A stretch of 63,150 bases of DNA from Fidelibacterota bacterium. Lineage in GTDB: Bacteria > Pseudomonadota > Alphaproteobacteria > Rhodospirillales > Rhodospirillaceae. A program made the translations under genes and the position numbers. Shown here piece after piece: positions 30,409 to 40,950 of the stretch. The notes below the pieces were generated by a model that was not told where the DNA came from, did not search any database, and worked only from the letters and a program-made list of their open reading frames with translations. The stretch lies in contig CANISR010000003.1 in assembly GCA_947470105.1 (NCBI GenBank), positions 1-63,150 on the forward strand, in the 5' to 3' direction. The stretch's first letter is position 1. Each line of letters begins with the position of its first letter.

Positions 30409-32804
30409 AATTCACCCTCTCCTGGCTGAAGGACCACCTGGACACCACGGCGGGCCTTGATGAGATCACGTCCAAGCTCACGGCGTTGGGCCTGGAAGTG
30501 GAAAGCGTCGACAACCCGGCCAAAGGGCTCGAGGACTTCATCGTCGCCCATGTGACCGAGGCCAAGCAGCACCCCAATGCCGATCGTTTGCGCCTGTGCA
30601 CGGTGAACACCGGCACGGAAATCCTCCAGGTGGTTTGCGGCGCGCCCAATGCCCATACGGATATGAAGGTGGTTCTGGCGCGCCCCGGCGTGACCATTCC
30701 CATCACCGGTGAGGTCCTGAAGAAGGGCAGCATCCGCGGCGTCGAGAGCCAGGGCATGTTGTGCTCGGCCCGCGAGTTGAAACTCGGCGAAGACCACGAG
30801 GGCATCATCGAGCTGCCCGCCGACACCGCCATCGGCACGCCGGTGACCCAGGTGATGAACCTGGACCCGGTCATCGAGATCAACCTCACGCCCAACCGCG
30901 TCGATGCGCTGGGTGTGCGCGGTATTGCCCGTGACCTCGCCGCCGCCGGTATGGGCAAGCTTAAGCCCCTCGACGATGCGCCCACCGCCGGAAAATTCCC
31001 GAGCCCGCGCAAAGTGAAAATGGGCCTGCCTGCCGGCGACGCCCATAAATGCCCGCAATTCGCCGGACGCCTGATCCGCGGTGTGAAGAACGGTGAAAGC
31101 CCCCGTTGGCTGAAGGACCGCCTCAACGCCATCGGCCTGCGCGCCGTATCGGTGCTGGTGGATATCACCCAGTACCTCACCATCGACCTGGGCCGCCCGC
31201 TGCACGCTTTCGACGACGCCAAGCTCAGCGGCGAGATCGGCCCGCGCCTGGCAAAGGCCGGCGAGACCGTCGCCGCCCTCAACGGCAAGACCTACACCTT
31301 CGACGAGACCACGGTGGCGATTGCCGATGACGCGGCCGCCCTCGGCATCGGCGGCATCATGGGCGGCGAGCCCTCGAGCGTCACCGAGGGCACCACGTCC
31401 GTGTTCCTGGAATCGGCGCTGTTCGATCCGCGCAATGTCGGCGCCACGGGCCGCAAGCTGCAGATCAACACCGACGCCCGCTACGCCTTCGAGCGTGGCG
31501 TGGACCCTGCGTCCGCCGTATGGGGCATCGAAGTCGCCACCCGCATGATCCTGGCGCTCTGTGGCGGCGAACCCAGCGAGATCGTCGCGGGCGGGACCGC
31601 GCCCGACCATCATCGCACCATCGATTTCGATCCGGCGCGCGTGAAGTCCCTGGGCGGTGTCGAAATTCCGGCCAGCGAAATTCAAGGCATCCTCGAACGC
31701 CTCGGCTTCCAGGTGTCCGCTACTGGGGCCGCCTGGTCCGTGACGCCGCCGTCCTGGCGCTCCGACGTGGATGCCTGGCAGGACCTGGTGGAAGAAGTCC
31801 TGCGCGTGCACGGCTATGACAACATCCCGGCCATCCCCATGCCGCGGCCGCCGATGCCTAAGTCCGTACTCTCTCCGCAGCAGCGGCAGGTGAATTTCGC
31901 CCGCCGTGTGCTCGCCGGCCGGGGTCTGAATGAGACGGTCACCTGGGCCTTCCTGCCCAGCGCCCAGGCCGAGCTATGCCGGGGCGATTTACCATTAGTG
32001 ACCCTCGCCAACCCCATCAGCTCCGACCTGGATGCCATGCGTCCGTCGCTGTTGCCGAACCTCATCACCGCCGCCGGCCGCAATGCCGCGCGCGGCTTGA
32101 GCGACTGCGCCATATTCGAAGTAGGCCCGCGTTTCGAAGGCGGCGCCCCCGGCCAGCAAGTCAACATGGCCGCGACCTTGCGCGCCGGCCACACCAGCGC
32201 CCGTCACTGGGCGGGCACCCGCCGCCCCGTGGACGCCATGGATGCCAAGGCCGATGCAGTTGCAATTCTGGAAGCCGCCGGTCTCAACCCGATAGGGCTG
32301 CAGACCGTGTCCGGCGCGCCGTCCTGGTACCACCCGGGCCTCTCGGGCGTGCTCAAGCTTGGTAACCAGGTGATCGCAACTTTCGGAGCCGTTCACCCGC
32401 GCACGGCCAAGGCCCTCGACGTCGATGGCCCGATGGTGGCCTGTGAAGTATTTTTGGAACGCATTCCGCTGCCGAAGAAAAAGACGGCGGGCGCTGCGCG
32501 TCCCCTGCTCAAAGCCTCCGCGTTGCAGCCGGTGGAACGCGACTTCGCTTTTGTGGTGGACGCTGGCGTCGCCGCCGAAGCGGTGCTCAAAGCCGCCCGC
32601 GGGGCCGAGCGCGATCTCATCACCGACGTCGGCGTGTTCGATATCTATCAGGGCCCTCACCTGGGCGAGGGCCGGAAGTCGGTGGCGATTTCCGTCACCC
32701 TGCAGCCCAAGGACGCGACTCTCACCGACGCTGAAATAGAAGCCGTATCGCGCAAGATCGTGGCTGCTGTCGAGAAGACCACCGGTGGCCACCTCCGCGC
32801 ATGA
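30405..32804 (+). CDS. pheT: Phenylalanyl-tRNA synthetase beta subunit
   Basis: 799 residues. Non-catalytic partner of PheS that carries editing and tRNA-binding functions. Domain order: N-terminal part starting [15 protein letters not shown], tRNA-binding OB fold (about 40-150, VVCGAPNAHTDMKV), B3/4 editing domain (about 205-380, with LGIGGIMGGEPSSVTEGT), B5, a catalytic-like core and the C-terminal FDX-ACB anticodon domain (about 705-799). The ATG at 30405 overlaps the ASCH stop; the longer open frame upstream is inside that gene. Confidence 0.97.
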   Translation: MKFTLSWLKDHLDTTAGLDEITSKLTALGLEVESVDNPAKGLEDFIVAHVTEAKQHPNADRLRLCTVNTGTEILQVVCGAPNAHTDMKVVLARPGVTIPITGEVLKKGSIRGVESQGMLCSARELKLGEDHEGIIELPADTAIGTPVTQVMNLDPVIEINLTPNRVDALGVRGIARDLAAAGMGKLKPLDDAPTAGKFPSPRKVKMGLPAGDAHKCPQFAGRLIRGVKNGESPRWLKDRLNAIGLRAVSVLVDITQYLTIDLGRPLHAFDDAKLSGEIGPRLAKAGETVAALNGKTYTFDETTVAIADDAAALGIGGIMGGEPSSVTEGTTSVFLESALFDPRNVGATGRKLQINTDARYAFERGVDPASAVWGIEVATRMILALCGGEPSEIVAGGTAPDHHRTIDFDPARVKSLGGVEIPASEIQGILERLGFQVSATGAAWSVTPPSWRSDVDAWQDLVEEVLRVHGYDNIPAIPMPRPPMPKSVLSPQQRQVNFARRVLAGRGLNETVTWAFLPSAQAELCRGDLPLVTLANPISSDLDAMRPSLLPNLITAAGRNAARGLSDCAIFEVGPRFEGGAPGQQVNMAATLRAGHTSARHWAGTRRPVDAMDAKADAVAILEAAGLNPIGLQTVSGAPSWYHPGLSGVLKLGNQVIATFGAVHPRTAKALDVDGPMVACEVFLERIPLPKKKTAGAARPLLKASALQPVERDFAFVVDAGVAAEAVLKAARGAERDLITDVGVFDIYQGPHLGEGRKSVAISVTLQPKDATLTDAEIEAVSRKIVAAVEKTTGGHLRA

Positions 32805-32826
32805 TGTAACCGAGTATTGAGACTAA

Positions 32827-34629
32827 ATGACCGACCTTTCCAATATCCGTAACTTCGCGATCATCGCCCACATCGACCACGGCAAGTCGACGCTGGCTGA
32901 CCGCCTGATCCAGTTCTGCGGCGGACTCCAAGCTCGCGAGATGACCGAGCAGGTGCTCGATTCCATGGATATCGAGCGCGAGCGCGGCATCACCATCAAG
33001 GCGCAGACCGTGCGCCTCACCTACCCCGCCGATGACGGCAAGACCTATCAGCTCAATCTGGTCGACACCCCCGGCCACGTGGACTTCGCCTACGAAGTCA
33101 GCCGGTCGCTGGCCGCCTGCGAAGGTTCGATCCTGGTGGTCGATGCCTCACAAGGCGTGGAAGCCCAGACCCTTGCCAACGTCTATCAGGCCATCAATTC
33201 CAACCACGAGATCGTCCCGGTCCTCAACAAAGTCGATCTGCCGGCGGCGGAGCCGGAGCGCGTCCGCCAGCAGATCGAAGACGTCATCGGTATCGATGCC
33301 TCCGACGCCGTGCTGACCTCCGCGAAGACCGGCATCGGCATCAAGGACGTGCTCGAAGCCATCGTTAAGCGTTTGCCGCCACCGGTGGGTGATGCGGGCG
33401 CCCCATTGCAGGCGCTGTTGGTGGACTCCTGGTACGACATCTATCTCGGCGTCGTTATCCTGGTACGCATCAAGCACGGCTCCATCCGCAAGGGCACGCA
33501 GATCCAGTTCATGTCCACCGGCACCGTCTACCAGGTGGACCGGGTCGGTGTGTTCACGCCCAAGCGTCTGGAAGTCGCCGCCCTCAATCCCGGCGAGCTG
33601 GGTTTCCTGACCGCGAGCATCAAAGCGGTGGCCGATACCTCCGTCGGCGACACCGTCACCGAAGAAGGCCGGCCGGCTTCAGAGCCGCTGCCCGGTTTCA
33701 AGCCCAGCGTTCCGGTGGTGTGGTGCGGCCTATTCCCCACCGATGCGGCCCAATTCGAAATTCTGCGCGAGAGCCTCGCCAAACTGCGGCTCAACGACGC
33801 CAGCTTCCACTTCCAGATGGAGAGCTCGGCGGCCCTAGGATTCGGCTTCCGGTGCGGATTCCTGGGTCTCTTGCACATGGAGATCATCCAGGAGCGTTTG
33901 GAACGCGAGTTCGATCTCGACCTCATCACCACTGCGCCGTCGGTCGTCTACCGCATCTACGGCACCGACGATACGTTGAAGGAACTGCACAATCCCGCCG
34001 ACATGCCCGATGTGACGCGCATCCGCATGATCGAGGAGCCGTGGGTGAAAGCCACCATCCTGGTGCCCGATGAATATCTCGGCCCGGTGCTGAAGCTCTG
34101 CACCGACCGGCGCGGCGATCAGAAAGACCTGACCTACGTCGGCAACCGAGCCATGGTGGTTTACGAATTGCCGCTCAATGAAATCGTGTTCGATTTCTAC
34201 GACCGCCTGAAGTCCATCTCACGCGGCTACGCCAGCTTCGACTACGAAGTCGCCGATTACCGTGAATCCGATCTGGTGAAGGTCAACATTCTGGTGAATG
34301 CCGAACCGGTCGACGCGCTGGCCTTCATGGCCCACCGCACTCAGGTCGAAGCCCGCGCGCGGCAGATCTGCGCGCGCCTGAAAGAACTGATTCCACGGCA
34401 CTTGTTCAAGATTCCGATCCAGGCCGCCATCGGCGCCAAGGTCATCGCGCGCGAAACCATCAGCGCGCTGCGAAAAGACGTGACCGCGAAATGCTACGGC
34501 GGCGACATCTCGCGTAAGCGCAAACTTCTCGACAAGCAGAAGGAAGGCAAAAAGCGCATGCGCCAGTTCGGCAGCGTCGACATCCCGCAGTCGGCCTTCA
34601 TCAACGCGCTGAAGATGGCGGATGAGTAG
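32827..34629 (+). CDS. lepA: Elongation factor 4 (LepA)
   Basis: 600 residues. Ribosome-bound GTPase that affects elongation or initiation under stress. G1 [15 protein letters not shown]3 [12 protein letters not shown] and G4 NKVD are complete. The LepA-specific C-terminal domain ends ...[22 protein letters not shown]. It lacks domain IV of EF-G, as expected. It begins 22 bases after pheT. Confidence 0.97.
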   Translation: MTDLSNIRNFAIIAHIDHGKSTLADRLIQFCGGLQAREMTEQVLDSMDIERERGITIKAQTVRLTYPADDGKTYQLNLVDTPGHVDFAYEVSRSLAACEGSILVVDASQGVEAQTLANVYQAINSNHEIVPVLNKVDLPAAEPERVRQQIEDVIGIDASDAVLTSAKTGIGIKDVLEAIVKRLPPPVGDAGAPLQALLVDSWYDIYLGVVILVRIKHGSIRKGTQIQFMSTGTVYQVDRVGVFTPKRLEVAALNPGELGFLTASIKAVADTSVGDTVTEEGRPASEPLPGFKPSVPVVWCGLFPTDAAQFEILRESLAKLRLNDASFHFQMESSAALGFGFRCGFLGLLHMEIIQERLEREFDLDLITTAPSVVYRIYGTDDTLKELHNPADMPDVTRIRMIEEPWVKATILVPDEYLGPVLKLCTDRRGDQKDLTYVGNRAMVVYELPLNEIVFDFYDRLKSISRGYASFDYEVADYRESDLVKVNILVNAEPVDALAFMAHRTQVEARARQICARLKELIPRHLFKIPIQAAIGAKVIARETISALRKDVTAKCYGGDISRKRKLLDKQKEGKKRMRQFGSVDIPQSAFINALKMADE

Positions 34630-34664
34630 GAGTTTTCTGGAGAGTCCGCGTTAGCGGGGAGCGC

Positions 34665-34973
34665 TTACCGTCCGTGACGGAAAATCCGGCGGCGGTGCGG
34701 CCGCTGGCGGCAGATGTGGGCGAGGAAAACGCCGATGGCGCCAAACACAGCCCAGGCCGGAAGCTGCATGACGATGGCGCCGGCAACCGAGAGTGCTTGC
34801 GACGCGCTGGCGTCGCCCGCGAAGGACGGCGATTGGCCGACCAGCAGCGTCCAGACGTCCGCCGTCGCCAGCCCATTATAGGTGCCGATCCCCAAGGCCA
34901 TCACGGCCTCAGCCGAGGCCATTACAATGGCCAGGATGACCAGCATCCAGCCAGCGGTCCTCCCGAATATCAT
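34665..34973 (-). CDS. Small hypothetical membrane protein
   Basis: 102 residues with two hydrophobic helices (about 8-31 and 60-85) and a very basic C-terminus rich in Arg and His. No family is recognised. Coding quality is plausible but support is moderate. It points towards lepA (convergent). Confidence 0.5.
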   Translation of the reverse strand: MIFGRTAGWMLVILAIVMASAEAVMALGIGTYNGLATADVWTLLVGQSPSFAGDASASQALSVAGAIVMQLPAWAVFGAIGVFLAHICRQRPHRRRIFRHGR

Positions 34974-35365
34974 TGGAACCCCATGACCATCGAGTCGTAT
35001 CTTACCCCGTGGGGTGATCTATACTTGATAATGCCCTTTTATCACAGGATAATTTTGGGTCATTTCGAGTAAGAACTGTTAACGCTTTAGTTGCAAAGGC
35101 TACAAGTGAGCCTAAGCCTTTGGAAAACGGGGATAATCTACCGCTTAGCGATTGCGCGTTTTAGCTGAACAGGTTGGCGGCTAGTTAGGCCACCCGACTC
35201 TAGGCTGGGCTGCAACCGGAGCGATTCTGAGAGACTCGGGAGAAGTTCGGAGCGCCGCGAGTCGTTATTTGAGCGAAATAGGCGGGTCTGACGTTGCCGC
35301 AGGGGGGCGTGTCAGTTAGGTTCCCGCCTTCAAAATTAACGGGCATTGCGACAAATGCACCGAAC
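34974..35365. other. Gene-free stretch before tRNA-Ser(GGA)
   Basis: About 390 bases, clearly lower in GC than the flanks in its first half. I see no coding frame with support and no clear RNA structure. It probably holds the promoter of the tRNA gene and of the small membrane protein gene. Confidence 0.5.
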
Positions 35366-35456
35366 GGAGGGGTGGCCGAGTGGTTGAAGGCGCACGCCTG
35401 GAAAGTGTGTATACGCCAAAAGCGTATCGAGGGTTCGAATCCCTCCTCCTCCGCCA
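35366..35456 (+). tRNA. tRNA-Ser (anticodon GGA)
   Basis: A 91-nt class II tRNA that reads UCC and UCU. Acceptor GGAGGGG pairs with CTCCTCC (one G-U), then discriminator G and encoded CCA. The anticodon loop CTGGAAA gives GGA. The variable arm TACGC/GCGTA and T-arm GAGGG-TTCGAAT-CCCTC are clear. Confidence 0.95.
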
Positions 35457-35575
35457 ATTTTTGACCCCGAGTCTCCTCATGGTTCGTGAGGGACTGCGCC
35501 GTACCCTCTTCGTATTTAGCGACGCTGACCCGCTTTGCGGGCCGCTGGGGGGTTCGCGTCCTTCCCGTGATCTCA

Positions 35576-36496
35576 ATGAGCGCTGATCGCGTGTTTTGCG
35601 TCTACGGCAGCCCTCTCTCCGAATTAGCTGACGTTGCGTCCGGCGCAGTGCAAGTGTCGCCGTTAGTGCCTGGGTCCCAAGCGCTTGAGGATATGGCGCC
35701 GGGCTCGCTGTCCGGCGCTGTCGTCGCGGCGCCGCCGGGGACGATGGAGAGACGGTATGGGCTGGCGTTGGCTCTGCGCGCGTTGACGCCGGGGGCGCCG
35801 TTGACGGCGCTGGCGCCCAATGAGAAGGGCGGCAGCCGGCTGAGCAAGGAGCTGGAAAGTTTCGGATGCACGGTTAGCGCGTCCAGCAAGCGGCATCACC
35901 GCGTGTGTCGGACTGTGCGGCCGGCGATGTTGGATGACGCCGCGCTGGCTGTGGCAATCGACACCGGCGGACCGCGCTTTGTTGAGGCGCTGGGTCAATG
36001 GAGTCAGCCGGGGGTGTTCAGTTGGGATGCGCTGGATCCCGGAACCCTGCTGCTGGTGGCCACTTTGCCGCCGCTTGCTGGGCGCGGCGCGGATCTCGGG
36101 TGCGGTGTGGGTTTGCTGGCGGCGGCAGCGCTGGCCAATCCGGACGTCACGCATCTCGACTTGGTTGACATGGATCGGCGCGCTGTGGCGTGCGCGCGGC
36201 GCAACATCCGAGACAAGCGGGCCGCGTTTCATTGGGCCGATGCACGCATCAACCCTCAGCTTGAGGGGTTGGATTTCGTGGTGATGAATCCGCCCTTCCA
36301 CGACGGCGGCGCCGAGGACAGGAGTCTGGGCCAGGCGTTTCTGCGCCGCGCGCATCAGATCCTGCGCCAAGGGGGGACGACATGGCTGGTGGCCAACCGC
36401 CATCTGCCCTATGAGGGCGTCATGAAAACGTCATTCGCTACGGTCACGCTGCGCGCCGAAGCCCACGGCTTCAAGGTTTATGAGGCCCGGAAATGA
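35576..36496 (+). CDS. RsmC-like class I SAM methyltransferase
   Basis: 306 residues. Resembles 16S rRNA m2G methyltransferases (RsmC/RlmG type) with a degenerate N-terminal half and a C-terminal catalytic half. The SAM site is GADLGCGVGLLAAAALANPDV (about residues 176-196), and the catalytic NPPFH motif lies at about residue 241. Exact target base is not certain. ATG at 35576 is preferred to an upstream frame that runs back towards the tRNA. It overlaps the pseudouridine synthase gene by four bases. Confidence 0.88.
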   Translation: MSADRVFCVYGSPLSELADVASGAVQVSPLVPGSQALEDMAPGSLSGAVVAAPPGTMERRYGLALALRALTPGAPLTALAPNEKGGSRLSKELESFGCTVSASSKRHHRVCRTVRPAMLDDAALAVAIDTGGPRFVEALGQWSQPGVFSWDALDPGTLLLVATLPPLAGRGADLGCGVGLLAAAALANPDVTHLDLVDMDRRAVACARRNIRDKRAAFHWADARINPQLEGLDFVVMNPPFHDGGAEDRSLGQAFLRRAHQILRQGGTTWLVANRHLPYEGVMKTSFATVTLRAEAHGFKVYEARK

Positions 36497-37221
36497 GCGC
36501 GACGTTCAGACTCGACCGGCTGCTGGCCAATATGGGCTACGGGTCCCGACGCGAGGTGCAGCAGCGCGTACGCGCGGGTGCGGTGGTGCTCGACGGCGCG
36601 GTGGTGACCGAGGCGGATATGAAAATCGTGGTCACGCCGGATTTGCCCGCGCGCCTGTTCATCGAAAGCGCGGCGATCGATCCGCCGCCGGGCTTGGCGC
36701 TCATGCTGCACAAACCGGTGGGCGTGACCTGCTCCCACAAGGAATCCGGGGCGCTGGTCTATGAATTGCTGCCGGGGCGTTGGCGGCGGCGAGAGCCGAC
36801 CATCTCAACGGTCGGACGCCTGGACAAGGAGAGCTCCGGCCTCCTGCTGCTCACCGATGACGGCGCTCTCTTGCACCGCATTATTTCCCCCAAGCACCAT
36901 GTGGCCAAAAGCTATGTGGCGACGCTGGCGCGGCCGCTCCAGGGCGATGAGGGCGCGCGGTTCGCAGCGGGCACGCTCATGCTCGATGGTGAAGACAAAC
37001 CTCTGGCGCCCGCGGTGTTCGAGCCGCTGTCGCCGACGAGCGCCCGCCTTATCGTTACCGAAGGCCGCTATCACCAGGTGCGGCGCATGTTCGCAGCGGT
37101 CGGCAATCATGTGAATGCCCTGCACCGCGACCGGATCGGCGCCCTCGCCCTGCCTGCAGATCTGGCGCCCGGCGACTACCGGTTGATGACCCCTGCGGAT
37201 ATCGCCGCGGTGTTTGCCTAG
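36493..37221 (+). CDS. RsuA/RluE-family pseudouridine synthase
   Basis: 242 residues. Isomerises uridine in rRNA. An S4 RNA-binding domain occupies about 1-60 (RLDRLLANMGYGSRREVQQRVRAGAV). The catalytic Asp is in GRLDKESSGLLLLTDDG (about residues 113-129). The QVRRMFAAVGNHV end is typical. Which rRNA position it modifies is not evident. It is co-transcribed with the preceding methyltransferase, making a small rRNA-modification unit. Confidence 0.92.
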   Translation: MSATFRLDRLLANMGYGSRREVQQRVRAGAVVLDGAVVTEADMKIVVTPDLPARLFIESAAIDPPPGLALMLHKPVGVTCSHKESGALVYELLPGRWRRREPTISTVGRLDKESSGLLLLTDDGALLHRIISPKHHVAKSYVATLARPLQGDEGARFAAGTLMLDGEDKPLAPAVFEPLSPTSARLIVTEGRYHQVRRMFAAVGNHVNALHRDRIGALALPADLAPGDYRLMTPADIAAVFA

Positions 37222-37718
37222 CCCGCCAGATTCACCAGCCGCGGTTCATGGCCGGTGGCGGCGAAGAACTTCATGAGATCATCGCTCTTGAGCGACGTGG
37301 TCATGGAATTGATGAGGGGGTGGGCGTTGATGATCTCCTGGCTCATCATCCAGGCATCGAGGATCACCTTGACCTGATGCGTGGTGTCGTTGATCACGGC
37401 GAACGGCGTCACTGATCCGGGCTGGACGCCCAAAACGCGCTGCAGCCGCGCCGCCGAGCCGAACGAAATCCGCGCGGAACCGATCAGCGCCGGAAGCTTC
37501 TTCAGGTCGATCACCCGGTCCCACGGCGCCACTACCAGCCACATGACCTCCTTGGCGTCGCACAGGAACAGATTCTTGATGTGCACACCGGGGAGATGGC
37601 CCATGACCGCTTCGCCCTCGGCCACGGTGAAGGCCGGTGGATGCTCGATGGTGCTGGAGGGAATCCCGAGCTCGTCCAACCGCGCCAGCAGTTCTTGCGG
37701 CGTCAACGCGCTAGACAT
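37218..37718 (-). CDS. Prolyl-tRNA deacylase (ProX/YbaK family)
   Basis: 166 residues. A free-standing editing domain that removes mischarged Ala from tRNA-Pro. Seen features are EHPPAFTVAEGEAVMGHLPG near the N-terminus, KNLFLCDAKEVMWLVV, and VTPFAVINDTTHQVKVILD. The length and the C-terminal HPLINSMTTSLKSDDLMKFF fit the ProXp-ala/PrdX subgroup. Its ATG lies inside the last codons of the upstream permease gene (8-base overlap). Confidence 0.9.
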   Translation of the reverse strand: MSSALTPQELLARLDELGIPSSTIEHPPAFTVAEGEAVMGHLPGVHIKNLFLCDAKEVMWLVVAPWDRVIDLKKLPALIGSARISFGSAARLQRVLGVQPGSVTPFAVINDTTHQVKVILDAWMMSQEIINAHPLINSMTTSLKSDDLMKFFAATGHEPRLVNLAG

Positions 37719-38772
37719 GACCCGCGGGGATTTTCTTGATGGGCCAGGCCGTGATCACGGCCTTCACCAGTACCGCTAGCGGGATGGCGAAGAACACGCC
37801 CCATACGCCCCAGATACCGCCGAAGAATAAGATGGCGACAATGATGGCCACCGGATGGATGGCGACAGCTTCCGAGAACAGCAGCGGCACCAACACATTG
37901 CCATCGAGCGCGTGGATGACCAGATAAGCGCCCACCGCGATGGCCGCGTCCAGGCCTACGCCCCATTGCAGCAACGCCACCGCCGCCACCGGCACCGTGG
38001 CGGCCGCCGCGCCAACGTAAGGGATCATCACCGCCACCGCGACGATTACCGCCAGCAGCGGGGCATAGTTCAGGTGGATGAGTGCGAAGACCACATAGGT
38101 CACCACGCCGACGATCACCATCTGCAGGACCTTGCCGCCGACGAAACTCTGCAGTTGGCGGTTCACATCACGCCAGACCGTGCCCGCGAGTTCATGATGC
38201 GCCGGCAGAAAGGATGCGAGCCAGGCGATGATGCGGTCCTTGTCCTTGAGCAGGAAGAAGATCATCACCGGGATGATGATGAGGTACACCAGCGCGGTCA
38301 CCAGACCGATCACCGTGCCGCGCAGGTAGTGTGCGAGATTTTGGCTCATCCCCAACATTTCACCGCGCAGTTCGTTGAGGCCGTCTTCGAGTTGTTGCGG
38401 AGTCAGCAGGGCAGGGTAGCGTTCCGGAAGGTGGTGGACCATCTCTTGGAACGTGGCGATGAACTGGGGAATTTGGCTGGCGAACTGGGCCAGCTGGCGG
38501 CCGAGGACGGGAAGCAGTCCGAACAGCGCCAGAATGACCGCGACGAAGATCCCGTAGACGATCGTCAGGGAGCCGCCGCGCGACACGCCGCGGCGCTGCA
38601 GCCCGCGCATGGCGACATCCATCACATAGGCGATGGTGACCGCGCCATAGAACGGAGCGAGAATTCCGGCGGTAACGACCACGAAGGCCGTACCCACCGC
38701 CAACAGCACCAGCAGCATTGCGAGCTGGTTGTTGCGAGCGATGATATTGTACCAGTCGCGTAAAAGTTCCAT
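37711..38772 (-). CDS. AI-2E family (PerM/DUF20) membrane permease
   Basis: 353 residues with about eight membrane helices in the family order: an N-terminal pair (QLAMLLVLLAVGTAFVVVTAG and APFYGAVTIAYVMDV), a long hydrophilic loop, then a cluster of helices ending AILFFGGIWGVWGVFFAIPLAVLVKAVI. Members export diverse solutes including AI-2; the substrate here is unknown. ATG 38772 gives the standard N-terminus. A longer frame enters the divergent mnmC region and is not used. Confidence 0.88.
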   Translation of the reverse strand: MELLRDWYNIIARNNQLAMLLVLLAVGTAFVVVTAGILAPFYGAVTIAYVMDVAMRGLQRRGVSRGGSLTIVYGIFVAVILALFGLLPVLGRQLAQFASQIPQFIATFQEMVHHLPERYPALLTPQQLEDGLNELRGEMLGMSQNLAHYLRGTVIGLVTALVYLIIIPVMIFFLLKDKDRIIAWLASFLPAHHELAGTVWRDVNRQLQSFVGGKVLQMVIVGVVTYVVFALIHLNYAPLLAVIVAVAVMIPYVGAAAATVPVAAVALLQWGVGLDAAIAVGAYLVIHALDGNVLVPLLFSEAVAIHPVAIIVAILFFGGIWGVWGVFFAIPLAVLVKAVITAWPIKKIPAGHV

Positions 38773-38820
38773 GTCGCTTGAATCCAACCCCCAGAAGCCG
38801 CGCGCGGCGGAGAATAGCGG

Positions 38821-40764
38821 GTGAGTCTTCCCGACGCAAAGCAACGCCTCGACGCACCCGCCCTTCATTGGGAGGCGGATGAAACGCCGGCGTCCGCGCG
38901 CTTTGGCGACGTCTACTACAGCCGCGATGGCGGCCTGGCCGAGAAGAGCCGCGTGTTTCTCGGCGGCTCCGGCCTGCCTGACGCCTGGTGCGGACGGGAG
39001 CGGTTCACGGTCTGTGAGCTGGGTTTTGGCACGGGTCTCAATTTTCTCCTGACGTGGCGGCTGTGGGCGCAAACCGCCGCACCGGGCGCCGTGCTTCATT
39101 ATCTAGCCGTTGAGGGTCATCCGTTGACGCGGCGAGAGCTGGGCCGGTGCCTCGCTGCTTGGCCCGAACTGGCGCTCCAGGCGGCCGCCCTGGCACAGGT
39201 GTACCCGGAGCCCCAGGCAGGGTTCCACCGCCTGCATCCGGCCCCCGGGGTCGTGCTGACGCTGCTGTGCGGCGATGCGGCCAGGATGCTTCAAGAGGCG
39301 CAAGCGCCGATCGATGCCTGGTACCTGGATGGCTTTGCCCCGGCCAAGAACCCCGCCATGTGGTCCGAGGAGATCTTCCGGGAAATGGCGCGGCTCTCGC
39401 GCGGCCCCGCGACCACGGTGGCGACCTATACCGCCGCCGGGTCCGTGCGGCGCGGGCTGGTGGCCGCCGGTTTTTCGGTTGAGGTGGAGGAGGGATTCGG
39501 GCGCAAGCGCGAGATGATCCGGGCGCGGTATGCCGGCGGCACCCATGCGATAGCGGAGCCGTGGTTCGCCCAGGGGCCCGCCATGATGGCGGGCCAGGCC
39601 GCGATCATCGGCGGTGGCATCGCGGGCACCGCCGTCGCCGCGGCGCTGGCGCGGAGGGGATGGCAGACAACAATTGTCGAGCGCCGCGGGTCGCTCGCGG
39701 CGGAGGCTTCTGGAACCCCATCAGGTGTTGTGATGCCGCGACTGACGGCGGGGCCGGCCATTGATGGCCGCATCCATGCCGGGGCGTGGCGCTATGCCGT
39801 GCAGAGTTGGTCAGGTCGCCCGTTCTATAACCCGTGCGGTGTGCTGCAGCTTGCAACCGATGAAGCCGAAGACAGGAGACAGGCGCTGGTTGTCGAAGGC
39901 GGGTTACTGCCTGACGTCGCTGTGCAGCGCCTCGAGTCCAGCGCGGCCACGAACGTCGCGGGATGCCCACTGCCATATAACGCGCTGCATTTTCCCGGCG
40001 GTGGCTGTGTAGACACGGGCGCGTTATGCACAGCATTGGCGGCGGATGCGGGCCTCATCTTCGGGCGCCATGTCTCCGCTGTGCGGCGCCACGGCGATGC
40101 ATGGGCACTCATGGATGCCGACAGCGTGATCTGCACGGCCGATGTCGTGATCTTCGCCAACGGCCGCGGCCCGGAGTCCTTGGGCGGCGGATTGCCGCTT
40201 ACGGCGCGGCGCGGCCAGATCACCCGCGTCGCCGGCACCGACGCTAGTGCCGCCTTGCGCTGCGTCCTGGCCTACGGCGGCACCCTGACGCCGGCGCAGG
40301 GCGGGGCGCATCATGTGGGGGCTACTTTTGATTGTATGAAGGACGGCATGCAGGCCGATGCCCGCGACACCGCCGATGATGACCGCAATCTCGCGGCGCT
40401 CAGAAACGTGTTGCCGGAGCTGGCTTCCGGCTTCGAGTCGGTAGGAGACTCCTGGGCCGGGGTCCGATGGACCTCGCCCGATCACTTGCCCGTTGTGGGG
40501 CCCCTTCCGGACCGGGAGGCCTTCGTCCGCGACTACGCGCCGCTGCGGCACGGCCAGCATTGGGTGAACTACCCGCCGGCCACCTACGAATCGGGCCGCT
40601 TCATCATGGCCGGCTTTGGATCTCACGGGCTGGTGCTGGCGCCGCTGGCGGCGGAACTCCTCGCCTGCCACGTCACCGGCGAGCCGTGGCCCCTGGAACG
40701 CGATCTGGCAGCCGCGCTGCATCCCGCCCGCTTCCTCATCCGCGATCTCAAACGCCCAAAATAG
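38821..40764 (+). CDS. mnmC: Bifunctional tRNA mnm5s2U biosynthesis enzyme MnmC
   Basis: 647 residues. Completes the mnm5s2U34 wobble modification in tRNAs. The N-terminal methyltransferase domain (about 1-245) has SAM motif CELGFGTGLNFLLTW and the WYLDGFAPAKNPAMW block. The C-terminal FAD oxidoreductase domain (about 255-640) has dinucleotide fold AIIGGGIAGTAVAAALARRGW. GTG at 38821 is the start; conserved sequence begins soon after. Divergent from the AI-2E permease gene. Confidence 0.95.
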   Translation: MSLPDAKQRLDAPALHWEADETPASARFGDVYYSRDGGLAEKSRVFLGGSGLPDAWCGRERFTVCELGFGTGLNFLLTWRLWAQTAAPGAVLHYLAVEGHPLTRRELGRCLAAWPELALQAAALAQVYPEPQAGFHRLHPAPGVVLTLLCGDAARMLQEAQAPIDAWYLDGFAPAKNPAMWSEEIFREMARLSRGPATTVATYTAAGSVRRGLVAAGFSVEVEEGFGRKREMIRARYAGGTHAIAEPWFAQGPAMMAGQAAIIGGGIAGTAVAAALARRGWQTTIVERRGSLAAEASGTPSGVVMPRLTAGPAIDGRIHAGAWRYAVQSWSGRPFYNPCGVLQLATDEAEDRRQALVVEGGLLPDVAVQRLESSAATNVAGCPLPYNALHFPGGGCVDTGALCTALAADAGLIFGRHVSAVRRHGDAWALMDADSVICTADVVIFANGRGPESLGGGLPLTARRGQITRVAGTDASAALRCVLAYGGTLTPAQGGAHHVGATFDCMKDGMQADARDTADDDRNLAALRNVLPELASGFESVGDSWAGVRWTSPDHLPVVGPLPDREAFVRDYAPLRHGQHWVNYPPATYESGRFIMAGFGSHGLVLAPLAAELLACHVTGEPWPLERDLAAALHPARFLIRDLKRPK

Positions 40765-40767
40765 GTA

Positions 40768-40805
40768 TGCCGCCGACATTTTAGGTCGGCGGCACACTTT
40801 AATTT
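40768..40805 (+). terminator. Terminator after mnmC
   Basis: TGCCGCCGAC (40768-40777) and GTCGGCGGCA (40785-40794) enclose loop ATTTTAG. A T-rich but interrupted tract follows. Confidence 0.7.
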
Positions 40806-40950
40806 CTGGGTGGACTGATTTCGGAGTGGAGAAGCTGAGGTCAGAGCCGAATTTCAAGCTTCCATCTACGCTGACGGGCATAATTGATGGTCGAAAGCTC
40901 GACCCTGACCTTAATTTCCCCGTGTTCTTCCAGAACCTTTCCAAGAAAAG

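Noticed and set aside
30333-31811. Minus-strand frame of 492 codons opposite pheT
   Set aside because: Shadow of a certain gene; composition typical of antisense frames.
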